DNA from: Acephala macrosclerotiorum
Lineage: Eukaryota > Ascomycota > Leotiomycetes > Helotiales > Mollisiaceae
DNA: 13,531 nucleotides
Direction of reading: 5' to 3'
Assembly (NCBI GenBank): GCA_014904845.1
Contig: MU119904.1
Span: forward strand, 1 to 13,531
Positions 9,950-13,531 of the stretch are shown here, piece after piece. Position 1 is the first letter of the stretch, and the number at the start of each line of letters is the position of its first letter. Under the pieces are notes generated by a model. The model was not told the DNA's origin. It did not search any database and saw only the letters and a program-made list of their open reading frames with translations. The position numbers and the translations under genes were made by a program.

Positions 9950-11072
9950 TTCGATATTCGATATATATTTTATTTCGTAAACTTCGTAAAAACGTTTTTA
10001 CGAAAGATTATAAAGTTTTTAATTTTAATAATTTATTTTTATTTTAAATTTTAAATTAAAAACTTTTAATTTAAACGTTTTATAAATATTTAAAATTGGT
10101 ATAATTATTAAAAAATAGTAATTTAAAATTTTATCGAGTAATAAAATTGATAAATTAATAAATTTTTTAATATTTAAAATAAAAACGTATTATTTGTAAA
10201 ATTTTATATTGTTAAAAAAATTTTTTCTAAGATTTTTATTTTTTATATTTAATTATTAAAATCGATTTAATTAATTTAAATTACTTTATTTAATATATAA
10301 TTTTAAAAAAAAAATTTTAAAACTTTTTTTTTAAAATTGCGCAATTGGATTAAAAAATATTTTATAGTTAAAAATTTTAATACTTAAAACAAAAACGTAC
10401 TTTTAATAGAATTTTATATTAAAATTTTTTTTTTTAAAATTCTCGCTTTTTTTATTAAATTATTACGATTAATTTAATCGATTTGAATTATTTTATTTAA
10501 TATATAATTCCAAGGAAAAATTCTTTGAAATTCTTTTTAAAAGTTGTACAATTATAAAAATATTTAAATACTTAAAATAGAAAGTATTTTTAATAGAATT
10601 TTATATTAAAATTTTTTTTTTTTAAAATTTTCGTTTTTTATATTAAATTATTACGATTATATTTATTAAAAAAAAAAAATTTAAAAATTGTACAATTATA
10701 AAATTAATAAACATAAATTTTTAATATATTAATATTTTAATACTTAAAATAAAAACGTATTTAAATAATTTTACGATTACGATTTTTATTAAATACGATT
10801 ATATTTTATTAATTTGCGTAATAACAAATTAATAAAATCGTTTAAAACTTAAAATTTAATAATATATAATTAAATTTCAATTTATTTATAAATTTTATAC
10901 AATTTATATTAATAAATAACTTTTAATTATAATTGTATATAAATTGAAATTTTAATATTTTTTATTAAATCGATTATATATTAATTCGAAATTACTATAT
11001 AATTATTTTTATTATTAAATTTTTAATAAATTAATTAAATCGTTAAATTTAAATATTTCGATTAAAATTTAA
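9950..11072 (+). repeat. Repeat copy B: intermediate-mutated copy of the 1.1 kb repeat, cut at its 3' end
   Basis: It aligns with copy A from TATATATTTTATTT..AAAACGTTTTT (about 9960-10000) to the CGATTAAAATTT at 11060-11070, which matches CGATTAAATTTGGG in A at about 7101. It keeps some non-CpG C/G positions that C has lost, such as GCGCAATTGG (10339-10348), CCAAGG (10509-10514) and TTCTCGC (10440-10446). It has about three tandem units, starting at 10201, 10411 and 10598. The match stops abruptly at about 11072, where the probable copia LTR begins. Confidence 0.82.
10803..10838 (+). other. Inverted repeat in copy B equivalent to 6853-6888
   Basis: ATTTTATTAATT and AATTAATAAAAT are perfect complements around TGCGTAATAACA. 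The single mismatch present in copy A is absent. Confidence 0.8.
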
Positions 11073-11551
11073 TATTAATATTATTATTATTATTATTATT
11101 GATTTTATTATTTATTAATAATCGTTAAATTATAAAATATAATAAAATCGACGAATTCAAAATAAAAATTTTAAAAAAAAAATAAATTCGAAAGTTTTAA
11201 TTTATATATATCGATTTTTTAATTATATATATTATATTTTTAAAAAAGTTTTAAATAAATTTATTAAGTATTTTAATTCGAATTAATTTTATAAACGAGA
11301 TTTTATTATTATTAATTGTTAATACGTTCGAGAATAAATTATAAAATATTAAAATTTTAATATAATATTAATAATTTAATTTTATTTGTTTTATTTTCGA
11401 GAGAGTATTTATTTATTTATATAATTAAATAAAATAAACGTAAGATTAAAAAATAAATATTAAAATAATTATTATTAAAAATAATAAAAATTATAATTCG
11501 AATTATTTAATCGATCATTTAAACGATTATATAATTAAATTAATATTAATA
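11073..11551 (-). repeat. Probable 3' LTR of the copia relic (boundaries uncertain)
   Basis: It lies directly downstream of the minus-strand pol end, where the 3' LTR is expected. The left edge reads TATTAATATTATTATT on the plus strand, which would be a mutated TG start or CA end, and it is exactly where repeat copy B stops. A matching TAATATTAATA occurs at 11541-11551, next to A9 and T9-10 tracts that could be a mutated polypurine tract. Another TAATATTAATA at 11363-11373 would give a shorter LTR of about 300 bases. No second LTR is available in the window for comparison. Confidence 0.4.
11080..11100. repeat. ATT microsatellite
   Basis: Seven ATT/TTA units at the border between copy B and the presumed LTR. 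Such tracts are common near fungal LTR ends, but here they could also be slippage. Confidence 0.8.
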
Positions 11552-11901
11552 ATTTTTTTTTTAAAAAAAAAGTTTTTTTTTAACTCGTAAATTAAATATA
11601 AAAAAAAGTATTATTACGATTATTAACGCATTATTTTATTATTAAATATTAAAAGGAAATTTAATTGTAAATAAATTGTTATTACGTATTATAATATTTA
11701 ATCGATTAAATTAAATTTAAAAAAAAAATTTTAAACTCGATATTTATAATTTTTAAATCAATCGAAAGTTTTATTTTCGAAAATACTAAAAATATCGAAA
11801 AATATTAAAAATATTAAAATAATAATTATATTTTTTTTTTTTTAATATTATTTTTTTTAATAATTATTTTTTTTATTATTTTCGTTTTCGTCGATTAATT
11901 T
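11552..11901. other. Untranslated stretch between the copia pol end and the presumed LTR
   Basis: No domain is readable. It contains homopolymer tracts at 11552-11580 and 11830-11880. On the minus strand it is A-rich, as expected for a mutated polypurine region. Confidence 0.45.
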
Positions 11902-11984
11902 TTAAACTTTGAAACGTTATATTTATTTTTATATTTTAATATTAAAACGATTAATATTAACGAGCGATTTAAATGTTTTATTAA

Positions 11985-12450
11985 TATTAAATTTAATTAT
12001 AATATTAATTGAATTATTATTTTTAATAATTTATTAAATTTTCAAGATTTTTTTATATTTATACAATTATTTAATAATTATAATATCGATTATAAAATAT
12101 TTTTTTTTAGTAATATCGAATTTAATTATATACTCGTAAAAAGAAAAAAAATCGATATAAATAATTACGAGAATTAAATTCAATTCGAATCGTTTTATAA
12201 TAAAATTAAAAATAATAAAAATCGAGATTTTTATATCGATTTTTATTATTATTACGTATAGTTTAAAAATTAAAATAATACAAATAATTTTTTTATATTT
12301 CATTAAATTTTAATAAAATAAATTATTTTATAAATCGAATTATTTATTATTATAAGTTTTATTATCAAAAATAATAATATATTCGATTTACGAATTAAAA
12401 ATTTTATTTATAATAAAAAAATCGTTTATAAAAACGAAAAGTTTCATTAA
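11985..12450 (-). other. Copia RNase H domain (relic), including the 78-codon open stretch
   Basis: From the 5' side: KLFVFVDGSFA with the catalytic Asp changed to AAC (12424-12426); a SQIGY motif; an ASELYA motif with the catalytic Glu changed to AAA (12262-12264); a CTDS.SLYE motif with its Asp intact (12151-12153); and a KLGTT...LMID stretch. Beyond the stop at 12067 (mutated Gln) the relic runs on through RQSYER.EISEVRWI and NNPADAMTK to 11992, and a L.DTNRL tail. The open stretch at 12067-12303 starts at an internal ATG and is not a gene. Its 78 codons without a stop are luck plus few Gln, Trp or CGA codons in that part. Confidence 0.92.
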
Positions 12451-12499
12451 ATATAAATTTAAATAAAAAAATTGAAATTTACGATCGAAATTATTTATT

Positions 12500-13200
12500 T
12501 ATTATTATAATCGTTTATTTAATATTATAATTTATTTTTTTTCGAAATATTAATATTAAATTACTATTAATATATTGTATACAATTTTCGATTTTATTTA
12601 TTATTAATTTATATTTATTAAATAATAAAAAAGTATTTAATATAAAAATTTTTATAAATTTAATTAATAATTTAATTTTTTTAAAATAAATATATCGTCG
12701 ATTTATATATTGATTATTTTAAATAAAATATAATTATTTTTCGTAATAAATAAATAAAAATCGAAAATTAAAAATTTTATTAAAAATTTGTTTTTATAGT
12801 AAATATTATACGTTTTATATTAATATATTTTCATTTTCGAAATTTCGTAAAAAAAATTTAATTATTTTAAAAACGACGTTCAATAAAAATTTATTTGTTA
12901 TTTTTTTCGAAAATTTAATAAAAATAATACGTATTAATAAAATTATTAATTATATGTATATTTAAATAATATTTTTTAAGTGAATATTAATTTTTTTCAA
13001 TTTAAAAAATAAAATTAAAATAATAATAATTCGTTAATTAATACGTTAAATAATTAAAAATTAAATTAATATTATTTTTTTATTTTTATCGTTAAATATT
13101 TAAATTATAAAACGAAATTTTTTATATAAAATTATCGTTTTTATATTTTTAATTTCGTTTATTAATTTTAAATTGAAAATTCGTTAATTATTAATTTTTT
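12500..13200 (-). other. Copia reverse transcriptase domain (relic)
   Basis: The first RT Asp, in LRDITQAY, is now AAT at 12971-12973. The two Asp of QTDD survive as GAC and GAT at 12694-12699. The segment between QTDD and the RPEAVYD motif is about 33 codons; from memory relatives have about 90, so an internal deletion is likely. CpG-containing codons such as CGT, CGA, TCG (mutated Pro) and ACG (mutated Ala or Thr) mark the conserved positions. Confidence 0.9.
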
Positions 13201-13498
13201 TCGAATTATTAAAAATTAATTTAAAAAAATTTTTTATAATTAATTTATTAATTTTTTTTACGCGAAAATTTATAAATAATTATTTATTTTTAATTTTTTT
13301 TTCGATTAAATAAATTTTAAAAGTTTTTATATTTATATAAATTATTATATAAATATATTTATTAAAATTAAAAACGTAAAAAAAAAAATTTATTATAATT
13401 CGAAATAAATATAAATTTTTTTTTAAAATATACGAAATTTTTTTAATTAAACGAAATAAATTAAATATATTTTTTTATTTATTATTAAAAACGTATAT

Positions 13499-13531
<33 letters not shown>
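13201..13531. other. AT-rich upstream part of the copia relic, not readable, ending in T31
   Basis: On the minus strand this should hold the end of the integrase-RT linker, but no motif could be read. The last 31 bases (13501-13531) are all T and run off the window. Confidence 0.5.
13501..13531. repeat. T31 homopolymer at the window edge
   Basis: An uninterrupted T run to the last base. It may continue outside. Long homopolymers of this kind often break assemblies. Confidence 0.9.

Larger units (their letters stand above)
11902..13200 (-). pseudogene. RIP-destroyed Ty1/copia retrotransposon pol (RT and RNase H)
   Basis: This is the 3' half of a copia polyprotein. Minus-strand codons, read with C-to-T and G-to-A tolerance, give in order: RIFNSRLVDEIKN (13145-13183), KSRLVVQAFND (13088-13120), TQSPTIQRASQR (13031-13066), LRDITQAYVQS (12947-12979), LYGIPEAGTHW (12820-12852), FDPCLLIT (12742-12765), QTDDTL (12688-12705), RPEAVYDVSVAAQ (12556-12594), LNKRLQWQIDNP (12487-12522), then RNase H and a GWVQR-like end near 11914. 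One register covers 13200 to about 12905. After a one-base shift, a second register covers about 12850 to 11902. The likely frameshift site is the A8 run at 12850-12857. The QTDD form in place of the usual YVDD is one I associate with a fungal copia lineage. Integrase and gag would lie beyond 13531. Confidence 0.92.

Noticed and set aside
12067..12303. Stand-alone 78-residue protein gene on the minus strand
   Set aside because: Copia RNase H motifs continue in the same register beyond both its stop and its ATG, so it is a fragment of a dead pol.
12942..12950. ATT-AAT-AAT on the minus strand as the copia YVDD box
   Set aside because: The residue before the supposed Val-Asp-Asp cannot come from Tyr, and a far better site, QTDD at 12694-12705, fits the surrounding motifs.
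12953..12972. Plus-strand TATTTAAATAAT as a YLDD box of another element
   Set aside because: No flanking RT motif on the plus strand; the same bases read as LRDITQAY on the minus strand in a long motif series.
1..13531. Mitochondrial, plastid or apicomplexan AT-rich DNA
   Set aside because: No organelle genes, tRNA or rRNA are visible, and the gypsy and copia relics with strand-symmetric C-to-T damage fit nuclear fungal repeats.

Overview
This window is about 85-90% A+T by eye. Almost every C that survives is followed by G, in steps such as TCGA, ACGA and AACG. Loss of nearly all CpA, CpT and CpC on both strands, with CpG spared, is what repeat-induced point mutation (RIP, C to T on either strand) leaves behind. 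Together with the two retrotransposon relics below, this points to a transposon graveyard in the nuclear genome of a filamentous ascomycete (Pezizomycotina). I see no intact protein-coding gene and no RNA gene.

Layout. (1) 1-2330, plus strand: a RIP-destroyed Ty3/gypsy pol, entered part-way through the reverse transcriptase (RT), then RNase H, integrase and a weak possible chromodomain. It reads clearly if TAA/TAG/TGA are taken as mutated Gln, Arg or Trp codons and AT-rich codons as mutated Ala, Thr, Pro, Ser and Gly. (2) 2490-3730: AT-rich, nothing recognised. (3) A non-coding repeat of about 1.1 kb in three copies: C at 3730-4905 (minus strand, fully mutated), A at 6040-7190 (plus, partly intact) and B at 9950-11072 (plus, intermediate). 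C and A form a large inverted repeat around a 1.1 kb spacer. (4) 7190-9950: very CpG-poor AT sequence with a 12-bp minisatellite at its left end. (5) 11073-13200, minus strand: a RIP-destroyed Ty1/copia pol of a typical fungal lineage (RT and RNase H) followed by a probable LTR that interrupts repeat copy B. (6) 13200-13531: AT-rich, ending in a run of 31 T.

The island at about 6480-7180 inside copy A is the only stretch with near-normal base composition. It holds GC-rich hairpins and 12-bp palindromes, and it has mutated relatives in copies B and C, so the ancestral and mutated states can be compared directly inside the window.

The only open frame of notable length, 78 codons at 12067-12303 on the minus strand, is not a gene. 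It is a stretch of the copia RNase H that by chance carries no stop. The family calls come from motif reading by eye and from memory of the families, not from a database search.
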